The translations under genes and the position numbers were made by a program. From Dendrocalamus latiflorus (lineage: Eukaryota; Streptophyta; Magnoliopsida; Poales; Poaceae), in contig CM029627.1 of NCBI GenBank assembly GCA_017311315.1, forward strand, positions 50,390,797-50,454,796: 64,000 nucleotides of DNA. The letters are read 5' to 3'. The notes under the pieces were generated by a model, which worked only from the letters and a program-made list of their open reading frames with translations, was not told the DNA's origin and did not search any database. Of this stretch, positions 20,520 through 31,470 are shown piece by piece. Position 1 is the stretch's first letter. Every line of letters starts with the position of its first letter.

Positions 20520-21640
20520 CGCAGACTGACGTATGCGGAGGCAGACCTCCGCAGTTTGCCTTGCTTTATAGTCCAGAGACTCGCGCGTGCGGAGGCAGGC
20601 CTCGACGCTACGTCTTATTTAGAGTCCGTAGACTAGTGCGTGCGGAGGCGGACCTCGACGCTACGACTTCCTATATAGTCCGGAGACTCGCGCGTGCGGA
20701 ACTAGGCTCGACGCTACGTCTTATTTAAAGTCCGTGGACTAGTGCGTGCGGAGCTAGGCTCGACGCTACGTCTTCTTTATAGTCCGGAGACTCGCGCGTG
20801 CGGAGCTAGGCTCGACGCTACGTCTTATTTAAAGTCCGTGGACTCTCGCGTGCGGAGGCAGACCTCGACGCTACGTCTTATTTATAGTTCGCAGACTCTC
20901 GCGTGCGGAGCTAGGCTCGACGCTACGTCTTATTTAAAGTCCGTGGACTGGTGCGTGCGGAGGCAGACCTCGACGCTACGTCTTATTTATAGTCCGCAGA
21001 CTCTCGCGTGCGGAGCTAGGCTCGACGCTACGTCTTATTTAAAGTCCGTGGACTGGTGCGTGCGGAGGCAGACCTCGACGCTACGTCTTATTTATAGTCC
21101 GCAGACTCTCGCGTGCGGAGCTAGGCTCGACGCTATGTCTTATTTAAAGTCCGTGGACTGGTGCGTGCGGAGCTAGGCTCAACGCTACGTCTTATTTATA
21201 GTCCGCAGACTCTCGCGTGCGGAGCTAGGCTCGACGCTACGTCTTATTTAAAGTCCGTGGACTAGTGCGTGCGGAGCTATGCTCAACGCTACGTCTTATT
21301 TATAGTCCGCAGACTCTCGCGTGCGGAGCTAGGCTCGACGCTACGTCTTATTTAAAGTCCGTGGACTAGTGCGTGCGGAGCTATGCTCAACGCTACGTCT
21401 TATTTATAGTCCGCAGACTCTCGCGTGCGGAGCTAGGCTCGACGCTACGTCTTATTTAAAGTCCGTGGACTAGTGCGTGCGGAGCTAGGCTCGACGCTAC
21501 GTCTTCTTTATAGTCCGGAGACTTGTGCGTGCGGATCTAGGCTCGACGCTACATCTTCTTTATAGTCCGGAGAGTTGTGCGTGCGGAGCTAGGCTCGACG
21601 CTACGTCTTCTTTATAGTCCGGAGACTTGTGCGCGCGAGG
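20520..21640. repeat. 53-bp minisatellite, about 21 copies
   Basis: The unit carries GTGCGGAGCTAGGCTCGACG, CTACGTCTTATTTA and AGTCCG(C/T)(A/G)GACT at a 52-53 bp period. Alternating variants (GACTAGTGCG and GACTCTCGCG) make a higher-order unit of about 105 bp. It begins about 400 bp after the antisense gene's stop codon and occupies the space where pol would be expected in an autonomous element. Open frames across it are products of periodicity. Confidence 0.93.
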
Positions 21641-21649
21641 GCGTCCCCC

Positions 21650-22030
21650 CGGTGCATCTTTTGTTTATACTCAGTCCCGTCACCTTGGCGACAGCGAGTG
21701 CACACGCGAACGTGCGTCTTTGGTTTATACTCAGTCCCGCCCTCCCTGGCGACGGCGAGTGCACACGCGAACGTGCGTCTTTGGTTTGTACTCAGTCCCG
21801 CCCCCCTGGCGACGGCGAGTGCACACGCGAACGTGCGTCTTTGGTTTATACTCAGTCTCGCCCTCCCTGGCGACGGCGAGTGCACACGCGAACGTGCGTC
21901 TTTGGTTTATACTCAGTCCCGTCCTCCCTGGCGACGGCGAGTGCACACGCGAACGTGCGTCTTTGGTTTATACTCAGTCCCGTCACCTTGGCGACGGCGA
22001 GTGCACACGCGAACGTGCGTCTTTGGTGTA
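21650..22030. repeat. 61-bp minisatellite, six copies
   Basis: TTTATACTCAGTCCCG recurs at 21664, 21724, 21785, 21845, 21906 and 21967. Each is followed by CGACGGCGAGTGCACACG and GAACGTGCGTCTTTGG. It is a different sequence from the adjoining 53-bp array, so two independent minisatellites are placed back to back between the antisense gene and the protease. Confidence 0.93.
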
Positions 22031-22280
22031 CGCTGCGGGGACGCGCGCGTTGGCCGAGCCGGTGCGCGCCCTCACCGCGTGCTTGCGTGTAACGAGGAAA
22101 AATTAGCGGCAAACGGCGATCTTCATTACATCCCCGTTTGTGCGGGTGAGCAACTACAAAGGGTGAATATACTGACCGTTTGCCCTTGGTGCGGCCGCAG
22201 CCTCTAGTCGCTAGACATCTGCAGGGTCTGCGCAAGCGCCTATGGATGACCCCGCGGACCTCCGCGCTGTGACGCCGGCT

Positions 22281-23230
22281 CTAAGAGCGTCGTTGGGCTT
22301 CGCGACGCGAGCACCTGGTGCCTGGCTCGATGCGCCGGGCCATATCCTGGTCACCTCGGACGGTGATGATGGTCCGGGGACCCGGGATCTTCATGCACAG
22401 ATAGCCGTGATGTGGTACCGCGCCGAAGGAGTTGAGGATTGGGCGCCCCAGTATAGCGTTGTAGGGATACGGAAGGTCGACCACGTCGAAGGTGGCATCT
22501 TCAGTCCGCACATTGTCATCTCGGCCGAAGGAGACTTGAAGGCCGATCTGGCCCAGCGCCCGCAGGGGCTGTCCCCCGAAGCCCTGCAGTGGGATTCCCG
22601 AGGGCCCCATGCGGCTTCGAGGGATCCCCATCTGGTCGAAGGCCGCCGCAAACAATACGTTCGCGGAACTACCCCCGTCCACCAAGGTGCGCCCCACGTC
22701 GCATCCCGCGATGGTGACCCGGATGACCAGGGGGTCCTGATGAGGGAAGTCCACACCTTGGGCGTCATCGGGTGTGAATGTAACTTCGTGCCGCGCCCAC
22801 TCCGGCGGTGCTTGCGCTGGGTATGCCGCCACGTGATGTAGTCTTCGCGCGTAGGCCTTCTGCTGCCGTGCCGAGGCGAATTCCAGCGCAGAGCCTCCGG
22901 ATATGACATTAATGACCCTGCGGTAGGTTGCGTCCGAGGCCTGCAACGACTGGAGGCCCTCCCGAGGCTGCTGTACGTGAGCTTGGATCCGCAAGGTGCC
23001 TTCCTTGGGTTGCATTCCCTGCGCCTGTACCTGCATCCCCTGCGTCTGTACCTGCACGGGGGCCTCGTATGGGAATTGGACGTGGGCCACCGCAGGCGGG
23101 CGCGCCTCCGGGTTCCTGTCCCTAGCGACGCTGTCGCGGAGCGCCGCGATGGAGGTGCAGTTGCGGGTATCATGATTGCCGCGGCTGTGGACTAAGCACC
23201 ACAGTCCCTGATGCTGGTCGTCGTAATCTC
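22281..23230 (-). CDS. Gag zinc finger and retropepsin-like protease, copy 1
   Basis: Reading down the minus strand, a finger WCLVHSRGNHDTRNC (C-x2-H-x4-H-x4-C type) lies near 23206-23157, just after an Arg/Gly-rich stretch. It is followed by a linker and a retropepsin domain in the frame 23090-22281. The protease shows the catalytic triplet as DGG in RTLVDGGSSANVLFAAAF and the second conserved block NAILGRPILNSFGA. DGGSSA in place of DTGSSA is usual in this plant lineage. The segment is in a different frame from gag, so a frameshift lies near 23380. No reverse transcriptase follows; the frame stops at 22281 close to the minisatellites. Confidence 0.75.
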
Positions 23231-23380
23231 CACGACCCTTATCGTCGCGGCCCCTGCCACGGCCGCGCCCCCGGCCACGGCGCCCCCGGCCGCCTCGGCC
23301 CGCTGAGCACCCTCGTCGGACCCGCCTTCGATGTCGAGGACGTACCGGTTTCGCCTCGACCTTTGCTGGCCGCGCTTGGG

Positions 23381-24775
23381 CTAATCCGACGACTCCTTAT
23401 GCGAGTTGTCCCTGCGGTCGGGCGCGTCCCTGGACGACTCCTGCTTACGCTTTCCCTTCGAAGAGCCGCCCTTCGACGGATCTTCGGCTTTTGCCGAGGC
23501 TCCGGCCTGGTTAGTGTCGGAGTCGTCACCTTGCCTTCGACGCGCATCCTCCTCCGCCCTGGCATATTCTTCCATCTTGTCGAAGAGCTTCGCCACCGTC
23601 TTGATCGGCTTTCGCGCATTGTACTCGGCCATCGGGCCCGGACGAAGGCCCTGGATGGCTGCATTGACGATGGTGGTCTCGTTGACGTCTTTCACTTGAC
23701 ATCGAATCTTGGCGAAGCGTTTGAAGTAGTCCTGAAGCTTCTCCGAGGGTTTTTGCTTCACGGCAAAGAGTTGGTCCGCATCGACCCGGTCGACGTAGTT
23801 TCCTTGGAAGTTGTTGTGGAGGCGGACGCGGAGCTGCTCCCACGTGTAGATGGAGCCCGGCTCTATGGTAAAAAACCAAGAGAGCGCCACTCCTTGTAGC
23901 GCGAGGGGGAGTCCCTTTGCCTTTGTGGTGTCGTCGCCGCCCGCGGCTTCGATCGTGGTTTCGCATACGCGCACGAACTCACGGGGGTCCGTGTCGCCTT
24001 TATACGAGTCGATGGCGCTAGGAAACTTGAATTCTTCGGGCCATGCCGCCTGCTGCAGCCCCGCCGAGAGCGGGGACTCCGGATCCACGCGCCGCAGCGG
24101 CACGCGGCTGGACGTGGGGGCTTCGCGACTGTTCGCCCTCTCCGGCGTGGGCTCGGACGCGACCACTGGCGCGGCCTGCTGACTCCGAGCCTCTTGCATA
24201 TCTCTGACAGCTCCGCGAAGGTCCCCTAGCTCCTGCTGGAACGCGTTGAGAGCCGCTAGCAGGGCACTTTCCATCGCCGGTGCAGGCGGGGTCGCCGGTA
24301 TTCCCGGCGGGCGGATCGGCGCGGGGACGACCGCGTCGCGAGGTCCCGAGCTGCCGGTCGCTCCGTCGTGGCTACTTCGGACCACCCGGTCCGCGCCACC
24401 AGCGAGGGTTGCCGTGGGGGCGGCGAGGTCGGCTGCCGTTGCGTCGGCGGGGTCGGTTGTCGCCGCACCCGCGTCGACGTCTTCGACCGCGGGATCGGCC
24501 GCGGGGCCCGTCCCCGCAACGCCGGTAGCGGGGCGGGTCGTCGCGGTGCCGGTGCCGGGGGCGATCGTCGCGTCGCCGGTGATGAGGTTGGTCGTCGCGG
24601 TGCCGGTGACGAGGTTGGTCGTCACCGTGCGAACGTCGGCGTCTTCGGCCACCACACCTGCGTCGACGCCCGCGTCCGCCGCTGCCGATGCCGAAGCCCT
24701 GGTACTCATACGACGCTCCGGGCCGACCGCCTTCTTTCCCTTCGCCGCCGCTGAAGAAGCTTTTTTCGGTGCCAT
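23381..24775 (-). CDS. Gag polyprotein, copy 1
   Basis: The ATG at 24775, about 55 bases inside the 5' LTR, starts MAPKKASSAAAKGKKA and the frame runs 464 codons to a TAG at 23381. A low-complexity Ala/Thr/Asp-rich N-terminal third is followed by the Retrotrans_gag core: FKFPSAIDSYKGDTDPREFV, ALQGVALSWFFTIEPGSIYT, WEQLRVRLHNNFQGNYV and QKPSEKLQDYFKRFAKIRCQ. The protein would form the virus-like particle. The zinc finger usually at the gag C-terminus sits beyond the stop in another frame. Upstream codons reaching 24934 lie in the LTR and were not used as a start. Confidence 0.85.
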   Translation of the reverse strand: MAPKKASSAAAKGKKAVGPERRMSTRASASAAADAGVDAGVVAEDADVRTVTTNLVTGTATTNLITGDATIAPGTGTATTRPATGVAGTGPAADPAVEDVDAGAATTDPADATAADLAAPTATLAGGADRVVRSSHDGATGSSGPRDAVVPAPIRPPGIPATPPAPAMESALLAALNAFQQELGDLRGAVRDMQEARSQQAAPVVASEPTPERANSREAPTSSRVPLRRVDPESPLSAGLQQAAWPEEFKFPSAIDSYKGDTDPREFVRVCETTIEAAGGDDTTKAKGLPLALQGVALSWFFTIEPGSIYTWEQLRVRLHNNFQGNYVDRVDADQLFAVKQKPSEKLQDYFKRFAKIRCQVKDVNETTIVNAAIQGLRPGPMAEYNARKPIKTVAKLFDKMEEYARAEEDARRRQGDDSDTNQAGASAKAEDPSKGGSSKGKRKQESSRDAPDRRDNSHKESSD

Positions 24776-24809
24776 CTTTTTCCTTCGGTCTTCAGGCTTG
24801 TCTTCGTCC

Positions 24810-24827
24810 TCCCCACGGACGGCGCCA
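24810..24827 (-). other. Primer binding site, copy 1
   Basis: On the minus strand the LTR ends in CAACA, then GT, then TGGCGCCGTCCGTGGGGA. The TGGCGCCGT core matches the tRNA-Asp-type primer site used by several plant gypsy lineages (from memory). Its position two bases inside the LTR fixes the element's orientation as minus. Confidence 0.6.
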
Positions 24828-24829
24828 AC

Positions 24830-25072
24830 TGTTGTGGCTACAGACCAAACAGAGAGAGATGGTAGTGGAGAGTGATGACGATAAGTGTAATGGCCTGGGT
24901 TCTCCCCATGGCTTGTACTCATATATATGTGCACATGAGGAGTGCTTTTACAGTTATACCCTTACATCTGGTTATCCCCTCTGGGCAGTTATGTCATTAC
25001 ACATGGCCTATTCTGGGCCTTATAACCTCCTACCAGGCCTGCTGGGTTTAGGTGGGGGCCATCCCTACGACA
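24830..25072 (-). repeat. LTR (5' in element sense), copy 1
   Basis: This 243-bp LTR differs from 13398-13641 by one substitution (TATTCTGGG versus TATTTTGGG) and one missing G (CTCTGGGCAG). The primer site lies immediately to its left and the GTGGC duplication to its right. Confidence 0.92.
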
Positions 25073-25603
25073 GTGGCAATAGAGGCTGTTGCAACCAAAG
25101 TATGTGCGTGGCAATTGAATCTATTACCACGAATGCTTTGCGTGGCAATATCACTATGTCCTATTACCATGAATTCTTTGCGTGGCAATAACACTCTGTC
25201 CTATTACCACGAATTCTTTGCGTGGCAATTGAATCTATTACCACGAATTCTTTGTGTGGCAATATAGTCTATTGCTACCACCAGTTTTCGTTGCATTTTA
25301 ACTTATAACCACGAAATCGGTATGTTGCAAATGCTATCTACAGCAACGTCTCATTGCGTGGCAATAGTTGTTTTTGCCACGCAATACATTGTTGCATAAA
25401 CTATGTATTGCAATGCTTTATTGCGTTGCAATAGGTAAACGTTATTGCAACGAACCGAAATATCGTGGCCCAAACTTTAGACCATGCAACTACTTGCCAC
25501 GCCTCCCAACGAAAAGTTAGCGTTGCAATAGGTGCTATTGCAACCATTTTGGGCCTATTGCAACGTTTCGACGCCGTTGCAATAGGCCCAAAAATTAGTA
25601 GTG
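25073..25603. repeat. Right subterminal array and terminus of the CACTA element
   Basis: More than twenty GTGGCAAT, TATTACCACGAATTC, GTTGCAATAGG and TATTGCAACG words in both orientations lead to AAAAATTAGTAGTG at 25603. Within it the unit GAATTCTTTGCGTGGCAAT is tandemly repeated (25150-25260). The following GCC would be the target duplication. Confidence 0.75.
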
Positions 25604-25975
25604 GCCGCTGGCCTCCATCGTTGCATCTATGACTTTACGGATAGCTTGGTAAGGTTTCCCCAGCCCCTCTCCTGCTCACGCCCTGGCCACTTCCCTTTCC
25701 CTCCCACTCCGGCGCCGCCGTCCCTGTTCCCACCTCGCCGCCGCTGCCCGAGTAGCTACCCCTGCCGATCTACGCTGTCCCGCGCCGCGCCGCCTCCTCC
25801 ACCGGCTTCCACAACTCCCCAAGAGCCCATTTTGCCGACCTACCCCGCCTCTCTGGCCTTCCCTCGCTGGAGCCCCGCCGCCGGCCGTGCACTCCCACCT
25901 CCTCTGTTCGGCCGATCGGCTGTCTGTTTTAGTCCCCCAACCAACTGCTTGCATCTTTAAATTTTGTATCCTCTA
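25604..25975. other. C-rich stretch without a supported gene
   Basis: This is the sequence immediately right of the CACTA terminus. It is C-rich (CGCCGCCG, CTCCCACTCC) and resembles a plant 5' leader, with a pair of CTCC-rich low-complexity frames on both strands. No start-plus-domain or splice evidence supports a protein. Confidence 0.4.
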
Positions 25976-25984
25976 GTATGTCGC

Positions 25985-26062
25985 GAAAGACCGAAGGCCA
26001 GGTGGGTAGCCGAGTGAGTAGAGCAAGCTCAGGTCGTGAGTTCAAACCCCCCTCCCTGCGCA
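25985..26062 (+). other. tRNA-like (SINE-head) sequence
   Basis: GGTAGCCGAGTGAGTAGAGC resembles an A box and GTGAGTTCAAACCCC a B box, spaced as in a tRNA gene. It lacks a clean acceptor stem. Similar tRNA-derived heads are common in plant SINEs and non-coding repeats. A second, unrelated one lies at 6845-6912. Confidence 0.35.
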
Positions 26063-28293
26063 GGGTATTTTCTTTTTGCTTATACTGTTATTAGCCCATT
26101 TTGATTTAGTGGAAATCCATCAAGAAAAATTGGAAAAAAACCTGAAATGGTTCATGGGACTAATAAATTTAGAGAGGACATAAATAGCATAATTTAAGAC
26201 TTAATATTAAGTTAATCATCATGTATGAGTAATTAATATACCTTTATTTATTTATTCTAAATCTAAAAATTTATAATGGAATATTAATAGAAGATGGTTC
26301 TTTTGTGTAAATGTCCAATTATCACAAGAACCTTAATTAAAATAAAACTAACAACTAAAATTCATATCAAAGTAATGAGCCAACAAATCTTATTAGGCTG
26401 TAAATGAAGTTGTTTAATATTTAATATTGGTTAATTACCATATATGCATAAGTAAGGTGTCTTTATTAGTTATCTTAACCTAAAAAGTAAGTGTAGGCAA
26501 TAATAAAAGAGAGTTCTAAAAGTAATAAACACCCAACGAAAAAGACCTCCAAGTTAAATTTAGGGAAAATAAATTTGACACCAAATGTAGCTATAAATAG
26601 TAAATCCTGAAATATAACCTTATAAATCAAACCTTGCTAGACAAATAAATAAAGCTAAGTCTAATAATAATAACAAAGGTATAGACAAAATGATAATGGT
26701 GCCATCAATTAAACCTCAACGTTAGATTTAGTAAATAATAATGTCAAGCATGATTGAGTATAGCAAGCTACGACCCGTATAAACAAATCCTAAGTTAGAT
26801 TAAATTAAGCCCAGTAATAACTGAGGATACATAAAATGTTGAGCCATAAAAGGCTATAAAACCGGACTCTAATATTTATTTGGTAAACTAAAAATTATAT
26901 ACATTTCTATGTTTAGCATATGCCCTGTAGATTAACGCTCGACAAAAACAAAGCTCAGCTAAAACTTGTACGCCGAATCATAGGTCTAACCTAGCTCATG
27001 GAACTTCCTTGATAAATGTAAATAAATTAAAAGAAAGTCATCAAGCAAAAGGTCAAGCCTCACTTTTCCCCAATCGGCCATGTCTGGCCACCTTCTTTTC
27101 CCAAAAGCAGATAATTCCTGTGGGTGCATCTTCACTTTTGATCCCTCGTGTTTCTAAAATTTTCCCTCACGGTAAAGCATTCAGACAACTCGCCCTCCTG
27201 CTCAAATCCAGCTACCGCTATGCTTACAACACACTAACCTGAATCATCCTTCTATTCTCAAATCATACTAAATGTATAATTTAAATTAAATCGGGTATTT
27301 AAAGTGTTTGGATTTATTTGGATCTTTTAATTTATTTGTTTTTATTTGAATTCAGTTGCTTAGCACGTAGTTATAAATTGGAGTCCGGAAGAATCAAGAA
27401 TCAAGGATCAAGCGAGGCCGAGATCGAGGTGAAGATAAAGACCCGAACCTCAAGATTGACAAATGAGAAAGCTTTGAGTGAGCGCTAGACTGCGGTAAAC
27501 CGCGCAAGGCGAGTCAATACTTTGATCATGTTGAACCTACATTTTCTGCTGATTATTTTTGTTTAAATTATCAAACTGCATGCTGTTATTTTATATGCAA
27601 ATATATGTTTAATTTTGGATTCTAGTTATATGCCCATTGTTTACCTTGATTAATAATACACCTCCTTTGGAATATTTGAATATGTGAACATTGTCGCCCT
27701 AGCAAAATTATAACAGTAACTTTTCGAAAATAAGTCCGTAATTATATGCCATGCTTAGTATTGCTTAGATACTCATGGGCGCGAGAGCGTCCAAGCATCA
27801 CTCTTAATCCTGAGAAAAATTGGTTGGGTAGTCATGGTGTTAATGACTGGTGTATGTTGGATATGGTTATTTTATATTCCCAAAAATCTCAATTTGCTTA
27901 TTTATCTGGGCGGATGGTTCGGGGGGGTATCGTGCAAGGGTGCACGAGAGTGTGGTTTGTGGTAGAACCGCCCAGATAACCCTAAGGATTGAATCTTGTC
28001 ATGACCTCCTGTGTAAAACAAGTGCAACCACAAGTCTGTAAAGTACAACTTGGCTTAGTAGATTTACCGGACCCTGAAATTCATCATCATAGGTGGAGGA
28101 GGTGAGGTAGTGCAAGTGGCGGTCTGGGTGACGGCTTGAACGGCACACTCGCAGAGGGTGAAGTTCTTCTGCGGCGTGCTAGCAGTGTGGGTAGCCAGCT
28201 GTTAGGCGCATAGGAGGGGAACTCCCGCACAACCTATGAGACATGCCGCAAGCGGGACAAGCTCATAGGGGTGAGATGATGGAAGGGGCGAGG

Positions 28294-30071
28294 TGTTGGA
28301 CCAAAATGGCGATAGAGGGGGGGGGGGGGGGTGAATGTCGACTTTTAGATCTCGCCCCCCAACAGTATCTACTAACAGACTATTCTCTTCGATAGCTATA
28401 AGAAGCTATGAAGAAAATGATCATGCCCACTGGAAACTCATGAATACTGGGTCTCTGGAAAACTTCAACTCATCAAAAAGGAAAGATCAAGTAACGAATA
28501 CCAAAGGAGAAAAGGCAGGGACAAACTGGACCAAAATGCAGCAGGGGCGGTCAGACCGCTCTTGCAACGCCGGTCAGACCGGTAGCAAAGAGCCAGTCAG
28601 ACCGGTAGCAAAGAGCCGGTCAGACCGCCCTTTGTTGTCCGGTCAGACCGCTCGTCGGGCACAGGCAGACAGGGAGATTAAATTTCAGACAGCAAACCTG
28701 AACCTCCACACAGCGAGGAAAGTTTCAATTTACCTCTGGTCTTTCACCTCAGAGCAACAAGATAACACCTTAAATAGCATGAAGAACCTAGGGAATCAAG
28801 AAATTCAACACACAATAAGGGAATTTAGGAAAAGACCTGAAAACTGAAAAAGAGCACAGACCCGCACCAAAACTCAAATTCCTCTCCAATCTTTGATCCT
28901 TTGGCTACGAAACTTTGAGGATAGCTACTTAATAGCCTTAGAACTCAACATGTCAAGTTTCGTGCCATCTCATGAAGGGAAATAAGAATTGCACCAAAAC
29001 CCTAGAAAATAAAGTGAAGAATAGAGAAGCCCAAAAGGCTAAATATGAGATTAAATGCGATTTACTCTTGGGAAAAATCGATCAAATGATCTTGAGGCAT
29101 CATCCCAACATAGAGCAACCCATTTTGTACCTTCTCAGCGAGAAACAACAAGAATATGTAAAAGCTCAAAAATCAACCAGAGGAGGAATGAAGAACGAAC
29201 ATGAGACAGAAATAAAACTTTAGAGATTTCATTCATAGGAACAAGTAGATTATAGAGGAGTCCCGATACGCATGGACATTAGAACAAGGATGATTACATG
29301 AAGTCTCCCCTCAATCCCTCTCCTCACTACATGCTTGAAGGGAAGGAACTCTCTCCAAGAACTCACGTACACAGGAACACACAGGGGGACAAGAAGCAAG
29401 AGAGGTCTGCCTCTCCCAACAACTTCTCACCCACTAAAGAGCAAAGTGAAAACCACCTCCCAAAGCTTCTTTTGACTCAAGCACAACCCTAACTCTCTCC
29501 CAAAGCCATGGGAATACATGCAGCCACTCACACCTATTTATAGCCCTTGGCTAACGGGTCTCCAACCTGTTACGCCTGCTAAACCCGAACGGAACCGGCT
29601 CCTGCTTGTGCAGCCTCGCGAAATTACCAATTTGCCCCCTTCACCTTCCGGGAAGTTTCCGCGTTCCTTGTCATCCAAGCCTCGCAACCACCTCGAGTCT
29701 CCGCCGTCTTCGACACATCCGACTGTTCTGACCTTGACACCGCCTGTGCCTAGTCCGGTCACCTCGTGTCTCACCACGACTCCGCCTCGATGTCATGCAG
29801 CCATCACAGACAAGAAACACATCAAATAGCACCGCTCGATACATGTAAGCATAAATAGCATTAGTGAACACATTAAGCATGAAAAGAGCCCAAACTTGTC
29901 AAATCATCAGAATATGCATCCTAAGCACTTTGAGCAGGTTTGACCAAGTCCGACCGAAACCGATTGCACCGCGCAATGACATGGTCCAAACCAGTCAAAC
30001 CAAACTCGACTCTCCTAAACCAATGTCAATTACTCATCACACACATGGGGTCACAACCACATGGTGTCTCA
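28294..30071 (+). mobile_element. Copia-type solo LTR with exact target duplication
   Basis: The 1778-bp segment begins TGTTGGACCAAAATGGC and ends GGTGTCTCA. It is flanked by CGAGG on both sides (28289-28293 and 30072-30076). Without it, LTR1 aligns continuously with the LTR at 48-50 kb. The start, with a G-run then GTGAATGTCG, and the internal GGTCAGACCGGT words are typical of SIRE/Opie-type copia LTRs from memory. No internal region is present, so the element was lost by LTR-LTR recombination. Open frames within it (28335-28847, 29518-29829) are not supported as genes. Confidence 0.88.
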
Positions 30072-31169
30072 CGAGGTACTTTGAACGGTTACTGTGATGG
30101 TTCGCTCAACCGCATAACTAAGGAATTGTGCGGGGCAACGAGTAAACTGTCTCTTGTGGGTAAAGTGTGCAAACTCTGCAGAGTCAAAACTATTCAAATA
30201 GCCATGCCCACGGTCAAGGGCGGACATGGGAACTTAACTACATATAGTTCTATTTCAAAAATCTTGGCAAATGCAATGGAAAAGGGAGGGCAATGGGAAG
30301 CCCAAATTGGTGTTGTCCTGGGCGTCGTCCCAGTGGTAATGTAAGCGGCTATAACGCTGAAGGTCTAGCATATGGTGCAGAGACCATGTAATGGTGGATG
30401 GAATCTGGATCGATATTATTATTGCATTCTCTTACACATTATGTTTTTGTTCAAACGCTGATAGGTCTCAGGAAATTTTTATGTATTATATTTTAAAATA
30501 ATGATAATACTTCCCACAAAGTAAAATGTTAGGAAGAGTAAATAGAGTTGTAAGAAAAGAAGATGCTTGTTGAGGTAAATATATAAAGATGTTGGTGGAT
30601 TCATGCCGATCATAAACAAGATACGATAGTGTGAATTCTAGAGAAATAAATTGGTGGAGCCTAAATGAATATATAGGCTAGATAGACGATTTTAATGATT
30701 TTTTGGAGAATTAAGAGGTACGAAGGTAATTGCTGGATTACAACACTGATAACTAATATAAATTTTTGGGAGATGGTGGTGATAATGGGATTAATAGAAT
30801 CTGATCGATTACTAGGTGGTTCAATTGAATCTTTGGGAATTTGGAGGAATGATAACAATTATTGGAGTATAATCTTGATCAATGATAACCTTGGTGGATG
30901 TATACTAAGGAATCGTAGATTTGATCACTGATATTCTTGGTGGAGGTATCCTAGTGAACTAGTTAGAGTTAAATAAGAGGGATTATTGGAAGGTCAAATT
31001 ATGGTTTGGGATCAATAAAAAAGGATTGAATTATTGGAAAGTCCTGATACAAATGATGTCGGTGGATTTAAAAGTAATTACGTTAGAGGATCAATAAAAT
31101 TCAGAAGTGAAGAGTTGATGAATAGTTATTACAAGATTGGATTATTAGGAATTTCATAACACAAAAGAT

Positions 31170-31470
31170 ATTGGTGGATTAGATAAATGATGTTGCTAGC
31201 TGTTCGGAGTTTTAGACAGCACTTGATCGGTGGATTATATAAATTATGATACTCACTGTTTGGAGATTGAGGCAACAATTGATCGGTGGATTGCATAATT
31301 GATGATATTCGCTATTTGGAGTTTTAGACAGCAATCATTTAGAAAGTATGTGCTCGATGGATTAAATAAATAATGTTGCTTGCTGTCTGGAGCCTTAGAC
31401 AGTGATCAATAAAGAAAGTGTATTTTGGTGGATTAGGTCAATTATGGTAATTACAAGGTGGAGTTTAGGC
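31170..31470. repeat. ~75-bp degenerate repeats inside LTR1
   Basis: Four to five diverged units contain GCTGTT(C/T)GGAGTTTTAGACAG followed by GGTGGATTA. The same units occur inverted at 62670-63010 in LTR3, so they are an intrinsic feature of this LTR family. Confidence 0.7.

Larger units (their letters stand above)
13398..25072 (-). mobile_element. Non-autonomous gypsy-type LTR element, copy 1, with antisense gene
   Basis: Identical-ended LTRs (13398-13641 and 24830-25072, TG...CA) are flanked by a perfect 5-bp duplication GTGGC (13393-13397 and 25073-25077). The element reads on the minus strand: 5' LTR at right, a PBS-like TGGCGCCGTCCGTGGGGA (24810-24827), gag, a CxxH...H...C finger and retropepsin. 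No reverse transcriptase, RNase H or integrase is visible, so it would need helper proteins. Between protease and 3' LTR lie two minisatellites, a plus-strand spliced gene with a PF04195-like domain (17100-20109) and a third minisatellite. I see only one substitution and one single-base indel between the LTRs, so insertion is recent. Gag and protease resemble the Tat/Grande-like lineage by memory. Confidence 0.85.
6396..25603 (+). mobile_element. CACTA (En/Spm) element, split by an LTR retroelement
   Basis: The right end is TTAGTAGTG at 25603, the inverse of a CACTACTAA terminus. It is preceded by a dense array of GTTGCAATAG and CGTGGCAATAG words in both orientations (25073-25603, continuing at 13190-13397 left of the inserted retroelement). 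A matching array at 6430-6785 marks the left side. A TNPA-type gene (exons 10897-12123, probable first exon at 8377) lies between them on the plus strand. Removing the 11.7-kb insert leaves about 7.5 kb. I could not find a CACTA left terminus near 6.3-6.4 kb, so that boundary is approximate and may be deleted. No TNPD (TNP2-type) transposase was recognised, so it is probably non-autonomous. Confidence 0.65.

Noticed and set aside
20348..22207. Several 120-200 codon frames across the 53-bp and 61-bp arrays
   Set aside because: They are periodic translations of tandem repeats whose unit lengths happen to keep frames open.
24246..24875. 209-codon plus-strand Ala/Val-rich frame
   Set aside because: It lies opposite the low-complexity N-terminal part of gag. 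Gag has recognisable domains and the plus frame has none.
28335..29829. Open frames inside the copia solo LTR
   Set aside because: LTRs rarely code, the boundaries of the LTR are exact, and no domain is seen.
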